Positions 28,281-37,604 of a stretch of 64,000 nucleotides of DNA are shown piece by piece. Under the pieces are notes generated by a model, which was not told the origin of the DNA, made no database searches, and saw only the letters and a program-made list of their open reading frames with translations. The stretch comes from Pseudomonas karstica. Lineage in GTDB: Bacteria > Pseudomonadota > Gammaproteobacteria > Pseudomonadales > Pseudomonadaceae. Position numbers and translations under genes: made by a program. Every line of letters begins with the position of its first letter. Positions within the stretch are counted from its first letter, which is position 1. The DNA is taken from contig NZ_WLYI01000019.1 of NCBI RefSeq assembly GCF_009707515.1, positions 59,017 through 123,016 of the forward strand. Reading direction: 5' to 3'.

Positions 28281-29040
28281 CCGCTAAGGGCCGCAGGACC
28301 TTCAGCGACTTCAAAGGCCAAACGACTGCTGCGCAGCCGATCGCAGGCTGCGCCAGCGGCTACAGGTGATCGACGTTCCCTTGTAGCCGCTGTCGAGGCA
28401 CGAGGCTGCGATAAGGGCCGCAGGACCTTCAGCAATCTCAAGGCCAAACGACTGCTGCGCAGCCGATCGCAGGCTGCGCCAGCGGCTACAGGTGATCGGT
28501 GATCGACGATCCCTTGTAGCCGCTGTCGAGGTACGAGGCTGCGATAAGGGCCGCAGGACCTTCAGCGATTTCAAGGACCAGGCGACTGCTGCGCAGCCGA
28601 TCGCAGGCTGCGCCAGCGGCTACAGGTGATCGGTGATCGACGTTCCCTTGTAGCAGCTGTCGAGGCACGAGGCTGCGATAAGGGCCGCAGGACCTTCAGC
28701 AATCTCAAGGCCCAGGCGACTGCTGCGCAGCCGATCGCAGGCTACGCCAGCGGCTACAGGATCAGTGATCGACGGTGCTTTGTAGCCGCTGTCGAGGCAC
28801 GAGGCTGCGATAAGGGCCGAAGGACCTTCAGCGATTTCAAGGCCCAAACGACTGCTGCGCAGCCGATCGCAGGCTGCGCCAGCGGCTACAGGAGATCGGT
28901 GATCGACGTTCCCTTGTAGCCGCTGTCGAGGCACGAGGCTGCGATAAGGACCTTCAGCGACTTAAAAGGCCAAACGACTGGCTACAGGTGATCGGTGAGC
29001 GGCGGTTTCCAAGCCGCTGCCGAGGCAGCGGCTAAGGCCA
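28277..29040. repeat. REPIN-like tandem array 1 (about five units)
   Basis: The whole gap between two convergent EamA genes is filled with units of 126-134 bp. The motif GACTGCTGCGCAGCC starts at 28324, 28450, 28584, 28718 and 28850, followed by a degenerate sixth unit. Each unit is bounded by GTAGCCGCTGTCGAGGCACG on one side and CAGCGGCTACAGG on the other, so it is an inverted pair of REP-like sequences with an internal GCGCAGCC/GGCTGCGC hairpin. The array ends with a perfect hairpin AGCCGCTGCC/GGCAGCGGCT at 29012-29033. No RAYT transposase is in the window. Confidence 0.92.
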
Positions 29041-29901
29041 TCAGTTTTTACGGAATACAAAAGCCAATCCGATGATGATCAGCCCCATTCCCAGCAGGCT
29101 CAACATTGCCAGCTTATTGCCGAAGATCAGGTAATCCATCACCGCCGTCACTGCCGGCACCAGGTAAAACAGACTGGTGACATTCACCAGGTTGCCACGG
29201 GCGATCAGCCGGTACAGCAACAAGGTCGCAAGCAGTGACACCACCAACCCCATCCACAGCACCGGCAAGTAAAAGCCGCTGCTGTGCTCGAAGTGAAACG
29301 GTTGGAACGGCACGAATACCGAGCACAACAATAGGCCTGCCAAATACTGCACGGGCAACGTGCCCAGCGGGTTATCGGTGATGCGCTTCTGCATGATCGA
29401 GCCGAAGGTCATGCTGGCCAGGGCCAGCAATCCGAACAACATCCCCGCCAGGGACATGCCAGACAAACCGATGCCCTGGTACACCACCATGATCAAGCCC
29501 GCCAACCCCAGCGCCAAACCGAACATCCGGCTCCAGGAGCGCTGACGCTCTACCAACACCACGGTCAGGATCGGCTGCACCCCCATGATAGTGGCCATGA
29601 CGCCGGGAGTGACGTTGAGGTTCAGGGCCAGCAGATAAAAAATCTGATAAGCCCCCAACAACACCAGGCCGGTGGCCACTGCATAGCGCATTGGTTTACC
29701 GGGGCGCGGTAATTTGAGTTTGAGGATCGGCACCAGGATCACCAACCCTGCCAGGGCAATCGCAAATCGGATCAGCAGAAAGGCAAAGGGAGAGGCGTGG
29801 GCCAGGCCCAGTTTGGAAAAAATCGCCCCGCTGCTCCACAACAGGACAAACAGGCTCGTCGAGGCCACCGCGGCCACGGATTGTTTCGAAAGAACAGACA
29901 T
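29041..29901 (-). CDS. EamA/DMT-family transporter
   Basis: A 286-residue inner-membrane carrier with ten hydrophobic segments and two EamA repeats (TSLFVLLWSSGAIFSKLGLA, then GVMATIMGVQPILTVVLVER in the first; VPFQPFHFEHSSGFYLPVLW and LGMGLIIIGLAFVFRKN in the second). The ATG at 29901 has AGGTGG six bases upstream; a GTG at 29910 is less likely. It converges on another EamA gene across the REPIN array; the two proteins are not obviously copies of each other. The substrate is unknown. Confidence 0.87.
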   Translation of the reverse strand: MSVLSKQSVAAVASTSLFVLLWSSGAIFSKLGLAHASPFAFLLIRFAIALAGLVILVPILKLKLPRPGKPMRYAVATGLVLLGAYQIFYLLALNLNVTPGVMATIMGVQPILTVVLVERQRSWSRMFGLALGLAGLIMVVYQGIGLSGMSLAGMLFGLLALASMTFGSIMQKRITDNPLGTLPVQYLAGLLLCSVFVPFQPFHFEHSSGFYLPVLWMGLVVSLLATLLLYRLIARGNLVNVTSLFYLVPAVTAVMDYLIFGNKLAMLSLLGMGLIIIGLAFVFRKN

Positions 29902-30356
29902 GAATACCACCTGTAATCAGGCAAAAAGCCAACTCAGCAACGGCTGAAGTTCAGTAGTTTTTTTCAGGCAGGCACAGGGAGCAGCCATTGGCTGATCAGC
30001 CCGAAATGCCAACACCCGGCGGTGATACGACTGCGTACACCGGCGTGCTACTGACAGGTGGGGGGTAGTGACTGATCTGCGCAGGCTGCTGATTCGCGCA
30101 CGGCACGACCACAGCGCTGAGCGCTGAATCGACTACCGCTATGCGCAAGGAAGCTGGCATGTGCTGATCTTTTTTGAGGGGGTAGGAAGGTGTCCTGAAA
30201 CACCTGGGCCTGACTATAACCAGCCAGCGATATCATTTGCAATGACTTCGCCAAAAGGCCAGTAAGGATAATGGGAGACCCGTCACCTGGAAAATAAGCG
30301 CCCAGATAAGTTGAACGCATAAACCGCTCATCCGAGCGGTTTATGCTGCGCGTGGC
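29902..30356. other. Intergenic region without a recognised gene
   Basis: 455 bases between the EamA start and the lpxO stop. Short frames exist but none has a ribosome site or protein-like composition. Two hairpins are visible: AGGTGT/ACACCT (30188-30205) and the strong one at 30317-30346. I see no RNA gene I can name. Confidence 0.5.
30317..30346 (-). terminator. Strong hairpin after lpxO
   Basis: GCATAAACCGCTC (30317-30329) pairs perfectly with GAGCGGTTTATGC (30334-30346) over a 4-base loop, 11 bases past the lpxO stop. There is no real T tract, so termination strength is uncertain. Confidence 0.55.
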
Positions 30357-31295
30357 TCAACCAAACAACCAGCGCCACATCACCACCAACACCAGCAGCG
30401 CCAACACTGGCCGCAGGACGCGATACGCTTTTGGATATTTGCGCTTGAACTGCTTGACCACACCGCTGACGCTGTCACTGAAGTGCTTATTCCAGGCGTA
30501 AACCTGGTTGATCCCGCCGACGCGCTCTCCATCAAGGTTCTGCGGCGCGGTAGCGCGACCGAGTTGGGTGCTGACCCAACGATTGATGCGGGTCATGATG
30601 CGGCTGCTCAGAGGCCGCTCGACATCGCAGAACAGGATGACTCGGGTCTTCTCTGTTTCGTTTTTCACCCAGTGCACGTAGGTCTCGTCGAACATCACGT
30701 CTTCACCGTCGCGCCAGGCATAGACCTGGCCGTCGACGTAGATACGGCAATCATCGGAGTTGGGTGTCGACAGCCCGAGGTGATAACGCAGGGAGCCGGC
30801 AAACGGATCGCGGTGCGGGTTAAGGTGGCTTCCGCCTGGCAACAGGGCGAACATCGCGCCCTTGACGTTGGGAATGCTGCTGAGCAGGGCCACGGTTTTC
30901 GGGCATAGCCGCTCAGCCGATGGCAGCGGCTTGTCGTACCACTTGAGGTAGAAACGCTTCCAGCCCTTCTTGAAGAACGAGCCGAAACCGGCGTCGTTGT
31001 TGTTCTCGGCGGCGCGGATGTAGCCCTCGTCAAACAGGTGCATGGCCTCGTCGCGGATCACTTCCCAGTTGTCTTTGAGCACATCCAGCTCAGGAAATCT
31101 GCTGCGGTCCAGGTAGGGCTTGGACGGCACGCTGGAGAAGATGTACATCAAGGCGTTATACGGGGCGAATAACGCCGAGTAGTTGACGAACTGGCGCAAC
31201 ATTGGAAGACGCGCCTTGCCACGCAAATGCACATACAGCGTGCTGCTGATAAACAACAGCAGCGCCGACAGTTTGGCGGCCAAAGAAAAGCTCAT
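30357..31295 (-). CDS. lpxO: Lipid A hydroxylase LpxO-like (Asp/Asn beta-hydroxylase family)
   Basis: A 312-residue iron- and 2-oxoglutarate-dependent dioxygenase of the aspartyl/asparaginyl hydroxylase family. His161 and Asp163 in HRDPFAGSLRYHLGL and His208 in DETYVHWVKNE form the iron triad; Arg218 can bind 2-oxoglutarate. Hydrophobic segments at the N-terminus (residues 5-22) and the extreme C-terminus anchor it to the inner membrane, as in LpxO, which 2-hydroxylates an acyl chain of lipid A. The start at 31295 has AGGAG eight bases upstream. An exact lipid substrate is not proven by sequence. Confidence 0.85.
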   Translation of the reverse strand: MSFSLAAKLSALLLFISSTLYVHLRGKARLPMLRQFVNYSALFAPYNALMYIFSSVPSKPYLDRSRFPELDVLKDNWEVIRDEAMHLFDEGYIRAAENNNDAGFGSFFKKGWKRFYLKWYDKPLPSAERLCPKTVALLSSIPNVKGAMFALLPGGSHLNPHRDPFAGSLRYHLGLSTPNSDDCRIYVDGQVYAWRDGEDVMFDETYVHWVKNETEKTRVILFCDVERPLSSRIMTRINRWVSTQLGRATAPQNLDGERVGGINQVYAWNKHFSDSVSGVVKQFKRKYPKAYRVLRPVLALLVLVVMWRWLFG

Positions 31296-31489
31296 GCAGC
31301 AACTCCTGGAAATAAACATCTGGCCAACAACCTCCCGTCACCGGGAAACCAGGCACAGCAACTGGCCATTATCAACACTTCAAACCTCGGGAAAAACCCG
31401 CGCGCCCAACAATCAGTTTTAAGGAATGCGTAATAATGGGCCAAGCAAGGCGTCGTAAAACAAGAATCGTGTTCACCTCAGGCGATCGA

Positions 31490-32464
31490 TCAAGCCTGGT
31501 TTTCCTGGTCAGTAAACAAATCACTGAACAACATGCTCGACAGGTAGCGCTCACCGGAGTCCGGTAGCACCACGACAATGGTCTTGCCCTGCATTTCCGG
31601 CTTCTGGGCCAGGCGCACCGCCACGGCCATCGCCGCGCCACAGGAAATACCGCAAAGAATGCCCTCTTCCTGCATCAGTCGCAGGGCCATGGCCTTGGAC
31701 TCTTCATCGCTGACCAGCTCAACCCGATCCACCATCGACAGGTCGAGATTTTTCGGCACAAACCCGGCACCAATGCCCTGGATCTTGTGAGGGCTGGGCT
31801 TGATCTCTTCACCCGCCAGCGCCTGGGTGATCACCGGCGAGCTGATGGGCTCCACCGCCACCGAGAGAATCGGCTTGCCTGCGGTGTTCTTGATATAGCG
31901 CGAAACGCCGGTGAGGGTGCCCCCCGTGCCCACGCCCGCTACCAGCACATCCACCGCGCCATCGGTGTCGTTCCAGATTTCCGGGCCGGTGGTTTTCTCG
32001 TGGATCGCCGGGTTCGCCGGGTTGTCGAACTGGGCCGGCATAAAGTATTTCGCCGGGTCGCTGGCAAGGATTTCCCCAGCCTTTTCAATCGCGCCTTTCA
32101 TGCCCTTGGCCGGCTCGGTCAATACCAGTTCGGCGCCCAAGGCCTTGAGGACCTTGCGGCGTTCGATGCTCATGGACGACGGCATGGTCAACAGCAACGT
32201 GTAGCCACGGGCGGCGGCGACAAATGCCAGGCCGATCCCGGTATTGCCCGAAGTAGGCTCGACAATCGTCATGCCAGGCTTGAGTTTGCCGCTGCTTTCA
32301 GCGTCCCAGATCATGCTCGCGCCAATCCGGCACTTCACCGAATACCCAGGGTTACGCCCTTCGATCTTGGCCAGGATGGTCACGCCACGGGGCGCAATAC
32401 GGTTGATCTGAACCAGGGGCGTATTACCGATGGAGTGCGCGTTGTCTGCAAAAATGCGGCTCAT
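31490..32464 (-). CDS. cysK: Cysteine synthase A (O-acetylserine sulfhydrylase)
   Basis: A 324-residue pyridoxal-phosphate enzyme that makes cysteine from O-acetylserine and sulfide. Lys44 in [11 protein letters not shown] binds PLP; TSGNTG at 71-76 binds the substrate carboxylate; the [10 protein letters not shown] loop holds the PLP phosphate. The N-terminus [20 protein letters not shown] is characteristic of Pseudomonas CysK, rather than CysM. It is divergent from the DUF748 gene; lpxO lies downstream after 195 bases. Confidence 0.94.
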   Translation of the reverse strand: MSRIFADNAHSIGNTPLVQINRIAPRGVTILAKIEGRNPGYSVKCRIGASMIWDAESSGKLKPGMTIVEPTSGNTGIGLAFVAAARGYTLLLTMPSSMSIERRKVLKALGAELVLTEPAKGMKGAIEKAGEILASDPAKYFMPAQFDNPANPAIHEKTTGPEIWNDTDGAVDVLVAGVGTGGTLTGVSRYIKNTAGKPILSVAVEPISSPVITQALAGEEIKPSPHKIQGIGAGFVPKNLDLSMVDRVELVSDEESKAMALRLMQEEGILCGISCGAAMAVAVRLAQKPEMQGKTIVVVLPDSGERYLSSMLFSDLFTDQENQA

Positions 32465-32587
32465 GACGGATCCTTATTGCACCATTTGGGAAGCCCCAAA
32501 GGGTATGCCTCGCGCCTCCAAGCGTCCAGTCGAGCGAACGTCCACTCATCACTGTAGTCAATCGCCTACACGGATGGAGGAAACCTT

Positions 32588-33664
32588 ATGAAACGTCGGT
32601 ACCGTTGGCCGCTCTGGGGCATCGCGGGAATTGTGGTGTTGTTGGTTGCCCTGAGCCTGGCCCTGCCCTACCTGGTGCGCAATTACCTCAACGACAAGCT
32701 CGCCGACATGGGTGATTACCGCGGTCAGGTCACCGACGTTGACCTGGCCCTGTGGCGCGGCGCCTATCGGATCAACGATCTGTTGATCGTCAAGGTCGAC
32801 GGCAAGGTCCCGGTACCCTTCGTCAAGGTCCCGGTGACCGACCTGTCGGTAAGCTGGCGTTCGCTCTGGTATGACCATGCCGTGGTGGCCGAGGTGCGGT
32901 TCATCAGGCCGGAACTCAACTTCGTCGATGGAGGCCCCAATACACAGGCATCCCAGACCGGCCAAGGCACCGACTGGCGCGCCCAGTTGGGCAAGCTGTT
33001 GCCGATCACCCTCAACGAAGTGCATATCAATGACGGCAAAATCGCCTTCCACAACTTCAGTTCCAAACCCCCAGTCAACATCGGCGCCACCGAGGTCAAT
33101 GCCACGCTCTACAACCTGACTAACGTGGTGGACGTCCAAGGCAAGCGTGACGCACGTTTTGACGGCAAAGCCCTGCTGCTGGGCCATGCGCCACTGGAAG
33201 CTACGGCCACCTTCGATCCGCTGAGTAATTTCGAGGACTTTGAATTCCGCTTTCGCGCCCGTGATATTCAACTCAAGCGCTTGAACGACTTCGCCTCGGC
33301 CTACGGCAAGTTCGACTTCAATGCCGGTACCGGTGATGTGGTGATCGAGGCCCAAGCCGAAAAAGGCCAACTAAGCGGCTATATCAAACCCTTGCTGCGG
33401 GATGTCGAGGTATTCGACTGGCAGCAGGACGTTGAGAACAAAGACAAGGGCCTTTTCCGCTCGATCTGGGAGGCGGTGGTGGGCGCCAGCGAAACCGTGC
33501 TGAAAAACCAGCGTAAAAACCAGTTCGCCACCCGCGTGGAGCTCAGCGGCAGCGTACATCAGCAAGATGTCAGCGCGTTCCAGGCGTTTTGGCAGATTTT
33601 GCGTAATGGTTTCGTCCAGGCTTTCAACGCCCGTTATGAACAGCCCAAACCGAGTGCGGACTGA
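32588..33664 (+). CDS. DUF748 (AsmA-like) envelope protein
   Basis: A 358-residue protein with one N-terminal membrane anchor (WGIAGIVVLLVALSLALPYL, residues 11-30) and a large periplasmic part of repeated beta-rich blocks, for example LYNLTNVVDVQGKRDARFDG and LEATATFDPLSNFEDFEFRF. This is the layout of DUF748, related to the AsmA/TamB/YhdP group that bridges the envelope and moves lipids. GGAGG lies just before the ATG. The role in this organism is unknown. Confidence 0.85.
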   Translation: MKRRYRWPLWGIAGIVVLLVALSLALPYLVRNYLNDKLADMGDYRGQVTDVDLALWRGAYRINDLLIVKVDGKVPVPFVKVPVTDLSVSWRSLWYDHAVVAEVRFIRPELNFVDGGPNTQASQTGQGTDWRAQLGKLLPITLNEVHINDGKIAFHNFSSKPPVNIGATEVNATLYNLTNVVDVQGKRDARFDGKALLLGHAPLEATATFDPLSNFEDFEFRFRARDIQLKRLNDFASAYGKFDFNAGTGDVVIEAQAEKGQLSGYIKPLLRDVEVFDWQQDVENKDKGLFRSIWEAVVGASETVLKNQRKNQFATRVELSGSVHQQDVSAFQAFWQILRNGFVQAFNARYEQPKPSAD

Positions 33665-33680
33665 CCCCTTTAGCCCTGCA

Positions 33681-33793
33681 GGAACAAGGGGGACGCCTGG
33701 TTCTTGCTCGCGAAGATCGTCAACGATGATGCGTACAGCCTGGATGCAGGCTAGCGTCCTCAGGCTTTTCGCGAGCAAGCTCGCTCCTACATT
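33681..33793. repeat. Single REPIN of the GCGAGCAAGC type
   Basis: CTTGCTCGCGAA (33703-33714) and TTCGCGAGCAAG (33768-33779) are perfect 12-bp inverted repeats separated by 53 bases; the right arm continues into GCTCGCTCCTACA, the common Pseudomonas REP end. It occupies most of the gap before the moxR gene. Confidence 0.88.
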
Positions 33794-33913
33794 CAGAGAC
33801 TGAATAGCCCGTCTGCGTTCACAGTCGCCAGGGCTGCGCGGTATAGTCGGCCCATTACTGATTATTCGCCCCCAGGCCCGCCGCTTGTGGGCGTCACGCT
33901 CGAGGAATGACCA

Positions 33914-34759
33914 ATGAAGTTCGAAGGCACCCAGGCCTACGTTGCCACCGACGACCTGAAACTGGCCGTCAACGCCGCCATCACCCTGGAGCGGCCGTTG
34001 CTGGTCAAGGGCGAACCGGGCACCGGCAAGACCATGCTCGCCGAACAACTGGCCGAATCCTTTGGCGCCAGGCTGATCACCTGGCACATCAAGTCCACCA
34101 CCAAGGCCCACCAGGGCTTGTATGAGTATGACGCGGTCAGCCGCCTGCGGGACTCGCAGCTGGGTGTGGACAAGGTCCACGACGTACGCAATTACCTGAA
34201 AAAGGGCAAGCTCTGGGAAGCCTTCGAGTCCGAGGAGCGGGTGATCCTGCTGATCGATGAAATCGACAAGGCCGACATCGAATTCCCCAACGACCTGCTG
34301 CAAGAACTCGACAAGATGGAGTTCTACGTCTACGAGATCGACGAGACCATCAAGGCTAAGAAGCGCCCGATCATCATCATTACCTCCAACAACGAAAAAG
34401 AGCTCCCGGATGCCTTCCTGCGCCGCTGCTTCTTCCACTACATCGCCTTCCCCGACCGCACCACGCTGCAAAAAATCGTCGACGTGCACTACCCGGACAT
34501 CAAGAAAGACCTGGTCAGCGAAGCCCTGGACGTGTTCTTCGACGTGCGCAAGGTACCAGGCCTGAAGAAAAAACCGTCGACCTCCGAGCTGGTGGACTGG
34601 CTGAAACTGCTGATGGCCGACAACATTGGCGAAGCGGTACTGCGCGAACGTGACCCCACCAAGGCCATTCCGCCCCTGGCCGGTGCCCTGGTGAAGAACG
34701 AACAGGACGTGCAACTGCTCGAGCGCCTGGCGTTCATGAGCCGTCGCGGCACTCGATAA
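33914..34759 (+). CDS. MoxR-family AAA+ ATPase
   Basis: A 281-residue AAA+ ATPase with Walker A GEPGTGKT at 33-40, Walker B VILLIDEID at about 110-117 and the sensor region IIIITSNNEKELPDAFLRRC with its arginine finger. MoxR ATPases work with von Willebrand A proteins as chaperones that mature or activate other proteins. The partner gene follows after 10 bases on the same strand. The target of the pair is not shown by the neighbours. Confidence 0.92.
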   Translation: MKFEGTQAYVATDDLKLAVNAAITLERPLLVKGEPGTGKTMLAEQLAESFGARLITWHIKSTTKAHQGLYEYDAVSRLRDSQLGVDKVHDVRNYLKKGKLWEAFESEERVILLIDEIDKADIEFPNDLLQELDKMEFYVYEIDETIKAKKRPIIIITSNNEKELPDAFLRRCFFHYIAFPDRTTLQKIVDVHYPDIKKDLVSEALDVFFDVRKVPGLKKKPSTSELVDWLKLLMADNIGEAVLRERDPTKAIPPLAGALVKNEQDVQLLERLAFMSRRGTR

Positions 34760-34769
34760 GGGTTTTGCC

Positions 34770-35948
34770 ATGCTGCTCAACCTGTTCAATGAAATGCGTG
34801 CAGCCAAGGTGCCGGTGTCGGTGCGCGAGTTGCTCGACCTGATCAACGCCCTGAAACAGCGGGTGACTTTTGCCGACATGGACGAGTTTTATTACTTGTC
34901 CCGGGCGATCCTGGTGAAGGACGAACGGCATTTCGACAAGTTCGACCGGGCCTTCGGCGCCTATTTCAATGGCCTGGAAAAACTCGACGATCACCTGCAG
35001 GCACTGATTCCCGAAGAGTGGCTGCGCAAGGAGTTCGAACGTTCCCTGAGCGATGAGGAGCGGGCACAGATCCAGTCCCTGGGTGGCCTCGACAAGCTGA
35101 TCGAAGCGTTCAAGAAGCGCCTGGAAGAGCAGAAAGAACGCCACGCTGGCGGCAACAAGTGGATCGGCACCGGCGGTACCAGCCCGTTCGGCTCCGGTGG
35201 GTTCAACCCGGAAGGCATTCGGGTCGGGGATGCCGGCAAGCGCCAGGGCAAGGCGGTCAAAGTATGGGACCAGCGCGAGTACAAGAACCTCGATGACTCA
35301 GTGGAACTGGGCACTCGCAATATCAAGATCGCCCTGCGCCGCCTGCGCAAGTTCGCCCGCCAGGGCGCAGCCGAAGAACTGGACATCGACGGCACCATCG
35401 ACCATACCGCCCGCGATGCCGGATTGCTGAATATCCAGATGCGGCCAGAACGACGCAACACCATCAAGCTGCTGTTGCTGTTCGATATCGGCGGCTCGAT
35501 GGACGCTCACGTAAAGATCTGCGAGGAGCTGTTTTCGGCGTGCAAGACCGAGTTCAAGCATCTGGAGTATTTCTACTTCCACAACTTCATTTATGAGTCG
35601 GTGTGGAAGAACAACATGCGCCGGGGCTCAGAACGCACGTCCACCCAGGATTTGCTGCACAAATACGGCGCCGATTACAAAGTGATCTTTATCGGTGATG
35701 CGGCCATGGCACCTTATGAAATCACCCAGGCCGGTGGCAGCGTCGAACACTGGAACGAAGAGCCGGGTTATGTGTGGATGCAGCGCTTCATGGCCAAGTA
35801 CAAGAAGCTGATCTGGATTAATCCGTACCCGAAAGACACCTGGGGCTACACCTCCTCGACCAATATCGTGCGGGATTTGATCGAAGACCAGATGTATCCG
35901 TTGACCTTGCGCGGGCTTGAGGAAGGGATGCGGTTCCTCTCCAAATGA
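34770..35948 (+). CDS. VWA-domain protein (CoxE-like), MoxR partner
   Basis: A 392-residue cytoplasmic protein. Residues 1-125 are helical; a flexible Gly-rich segment (GGNKWIGTGGTSPFGSGGFN) precedes the C-terminal von Willebrand A domain, whose MIDAS motif is intact as DIGGS at 239-243 (LLLLFDIGGSMDAHVKIC). It forms a two-gene operon with the MoxR ATPase and ends in a stop codon that begins a perfect hairpin. CoxE-like proteins help assemble metal-containing enzymes in some bacteria; no such enzyme gene is near. Confidence 0.9.
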   Translation: MLLNLFNEMRAAKVPVSVRELLDLINALKQRVTFADMDEFYYLSRAILVKDERHFDKFDRAFGAYFNGLEKLDDHLQALIPEEWLRKEFERSLSDEERAQIQSLGGLDKLIEAFKKRLEEQKERHAGGNKWIGTGGTSPFGSGGFNPEGIRVGDAGKRQGKAVKVWDQREYKNLDDSVELGTRNIKIALRRLRKFARQGAAEELDIDGTIDHTARDAGLLNIQMRPERRNTIKLLLLFDIGGSMDAHVKICEELFSACKTEFKHLEYFYFHNFIYESVWKNNMRRGSERTSTQDLLHKYGADYKVIFIGDAAMAPYEITQAGGSVEHWNEEPGYVWMQRFMAKYKKLIWINPYPKDTWGYTSSTNIVRDLIEDQMYPLTLRGLEEGMRFLSK

Positions 35949-35978
35949 GCGTTCCCAAGCAGAGCGTGGGAACGCTCA
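35946..35978. terminator. Bidirectional hairpin terminator overlapping a stop codon
   Basis: TGAGCGTTCCCA (35946-35957) pairs perfectly with TGGGAACGCTCA (35967-35978) over a 9-base loop; the first three bases are the stop codon of the VWA gene. It lies between convergent genes. A close relative is at 48792-48822. Confidence 0.7.
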
Positions 35979-35985
35979 TGGACGA

Positions 35986-36903
35986 TCATGGGAAACGACG
36001 CAAATACTCGAGTTGCTGCTGATGCGCCGTCTCTTGCAGCATCGGCGCCAGCCTCACTTTCTCCCCCGGCAAACACTGCGCCAGCCGTGCCAGTGCCAAG
36101 GGCGTCAACGCGCCCAATCGTGGGTAACCGCCAATGGTCTGCCGATCATTGAGCAACACGATTGGCTGCCCATCCGGCGGTACCTGGATCGCGCCCAACG
36201 GGATACCTTCTGAAATCAGCGACGGCCCCTGGTAGTGCAACGGCGTGCCGAGTAAACGCATGCCCATACGGTCGGCGCGGCTGTCCAGGGTCCACTCGCT
36301 ATTGAAGGCATCAAACAGACTCTGCCCGCTGAACAGGCCGATCTGCGCACCGAGGATCACGTCCAGTGGAACCGTGGATTGCAGCTTCGGCAGTTGCTCG
36401 GCAGACAACACACGCATAGCACCGCCCGTGCCGGAATACACCAACCGCGCGCCTTCGGCCAAAGCACCGCCAAACCCGTCCAGCCCGCCCAACTCCTCGC
36501 GCCCAACACTGGCGCAACTGCCCAACACCTTCGGCGCATCAAAGCCCCCCGGCGCCGCCAGGTAAGCCCGGGCACCACTGAACGGCTGGGTGAAGCGCAA
36601 ACGCTGGCCCTTTTGCAGAATGAAACTGCGCCCGGGACTGATCGCCCGCTCATCCACATACGCGCCCAGATCCGCGCCGGCCAGCGCCAACAAGCAATAA
36701 CCCTCAGCCTGCACGGTGAACCCGCCCAGGGTGATTTCAACCACCGGAACGTCCAGGGCATTGCCCAGCAGCCAGTTGGCCCAGGACATCGACACCCAAT
36801 CCAGCGCGCCGCCCTGGGTCACGCCCAAATGCCTGACACCAAAACGCCCGGCATCCTGCAACAGGCACAACGGGGTGCTGGCCTCAATCAACAAGCGGCT
36901 CAT
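35986..36903 (-). CDS. pxpC: 5-oxoprolinase subunit PxpC (KipA-like)
   Basis: A 305-residue protein of the biotin-dependent carboxyltransferase-like family (KipA/YbgK). With PxpA and PxpB it makes the ATP-dependent 5-oxoprolinase that turns the spontaneous damage product 5-oxoproline into glutamate. The N-terminal SLLIEASTPLCLLQDAGR-like strand, the GQSLFDAFNSEWTLDSRADR segment with RMGMRLLG, and the late IPLGAIQVPPDGQPIVLLND are characteristic. Its ATG overlaps the pxpB stop by four bases. It is the last gene of the operon. Confidence 0.93.
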   Translation of the reverse strand: MSRLLIEASTPLCLLQDAGRFGVRHLGVTQGGALDWVSMSWANWLLGNALDVPVVEITLGGFTVQAEGYCLLALAGADLGAYVDERAISPGRSFILQKGQRLRFTQPFSGARAYLAAPGGFDAPKVLGSCASVGREELGGLDGFGGALAEGARLVYSGTGGAMRVLSAEQLPKLQSTVPLDVILGAQIGLFSGQSLFDAFNSEWTLDSRADRMGMRLLGTPLHYQGPSLISEGIPLGAIQVPPDGQPIVLLNDRQTIGGYPRLGALTPLALARLAQCLPGEKVRLAPMLQETAHQQQLEYLRRFP

Positions 36904-37604
36904 GACTGCGCCTCCAACGGCGTGTCATCGCCACCCAGATTGATGAATTCGGCATGACCAACAGCCTCGAAACGCACGGTGTCTCCCGGTTGCATCAGGC
37001 TGTAGCCATCGCGCTCGCGATCAAACAGTTTGGCCGGGGTACGGCCGATCAGGTTCCAGCCACCCGGGGAAACCGCCGGGTAGGCTGCAGTTTGCCGCTC
37101 GGCAATGCCGACGCTGCCCGCGGCCACCCGTTTGCGCGGAGTGTTGAGCCGTGGCGCGGCCAGCACCTCCTCCACCAACCCCATGAAGGCAAACCCTGGG
37201 GCAAAGCCGAGGGCAAATACCTGGTATTCGTGCTGGCTGTGACGACGCATCACCTCCTCCACCGCCAAACCACTGCGCTGGGCCAGCCATGTCAGTTCGG
37301 GGCCGACACTGACATCATACCAGACCGGCAACACATGACACCGCCCGCCCCCCTTGGGCTCGGGCTGCAACTCGGCAAGCGCCAGGCCAATCAATTCCCG
37401 AGCCTGGGCCGGGTTCAATGCAGTAAGGTCGTAATGCACCATCAAAGTGGTATAGGACGGAACCAAATCCACCAGCGCCACGCCAAAACCCTCCCGCAGA
37501 CGACGGGTGGCGGCGAGCATCCAGGGCATGTTGTCCTCGGCGATCACCTCAAACAAACGCACCATCAGACAGTCGATGGCCACCACTTCAATCCGAGGCT
37601 TCAT
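36900..37604 (-). CDS. pxpB: 5-oxoprolinase subunit PxpB (KipI-like)
   Basis: A 234-residue protein of the KipI/YbgJ family. Recognisable are [20 protein letters not shown], the [20 protein letters not shown] stretch, [20 protein letters not shown] and the [20 protein letters not shown] loop. It is coupled by four-base overlaps to pxpA upstream and pxpC downstream, so the three subunits are made together. In Bacillus the homologues were first described as KipI/KipA, a kinase inhibitor and its antagonist, but the operon here fits the oxoprolinase role. Confidence 0.93.
   Translation of the reverse strand: MKPRIEVVAIDCLMVRLFEVIAEDNMPWMLAATRRLREGFGVALVDLVPSYTTLMVHYDLTALNPAQARELIGLALAELQPEPKGGGRCHVLPVWYDVSVGPELTWLAQRSGLAVEEVMRRHSQHEYQVFALGFAPGFAFMGLVEEVLAAPRLNTPRKRVAAGSVGIAERQTAAYPAVSPGGWNLIGRTPAKLFDRERDGYSLMQPGDTVRFEAVGHAEFINLGGDDTPLEAQS

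Noticed and set aside
30048..30320. 90-residue minus-strand frame after the EamA gene
   Set aside because: No ribosome site and a composition unlike neighbouring genes; overlaps hairpins.
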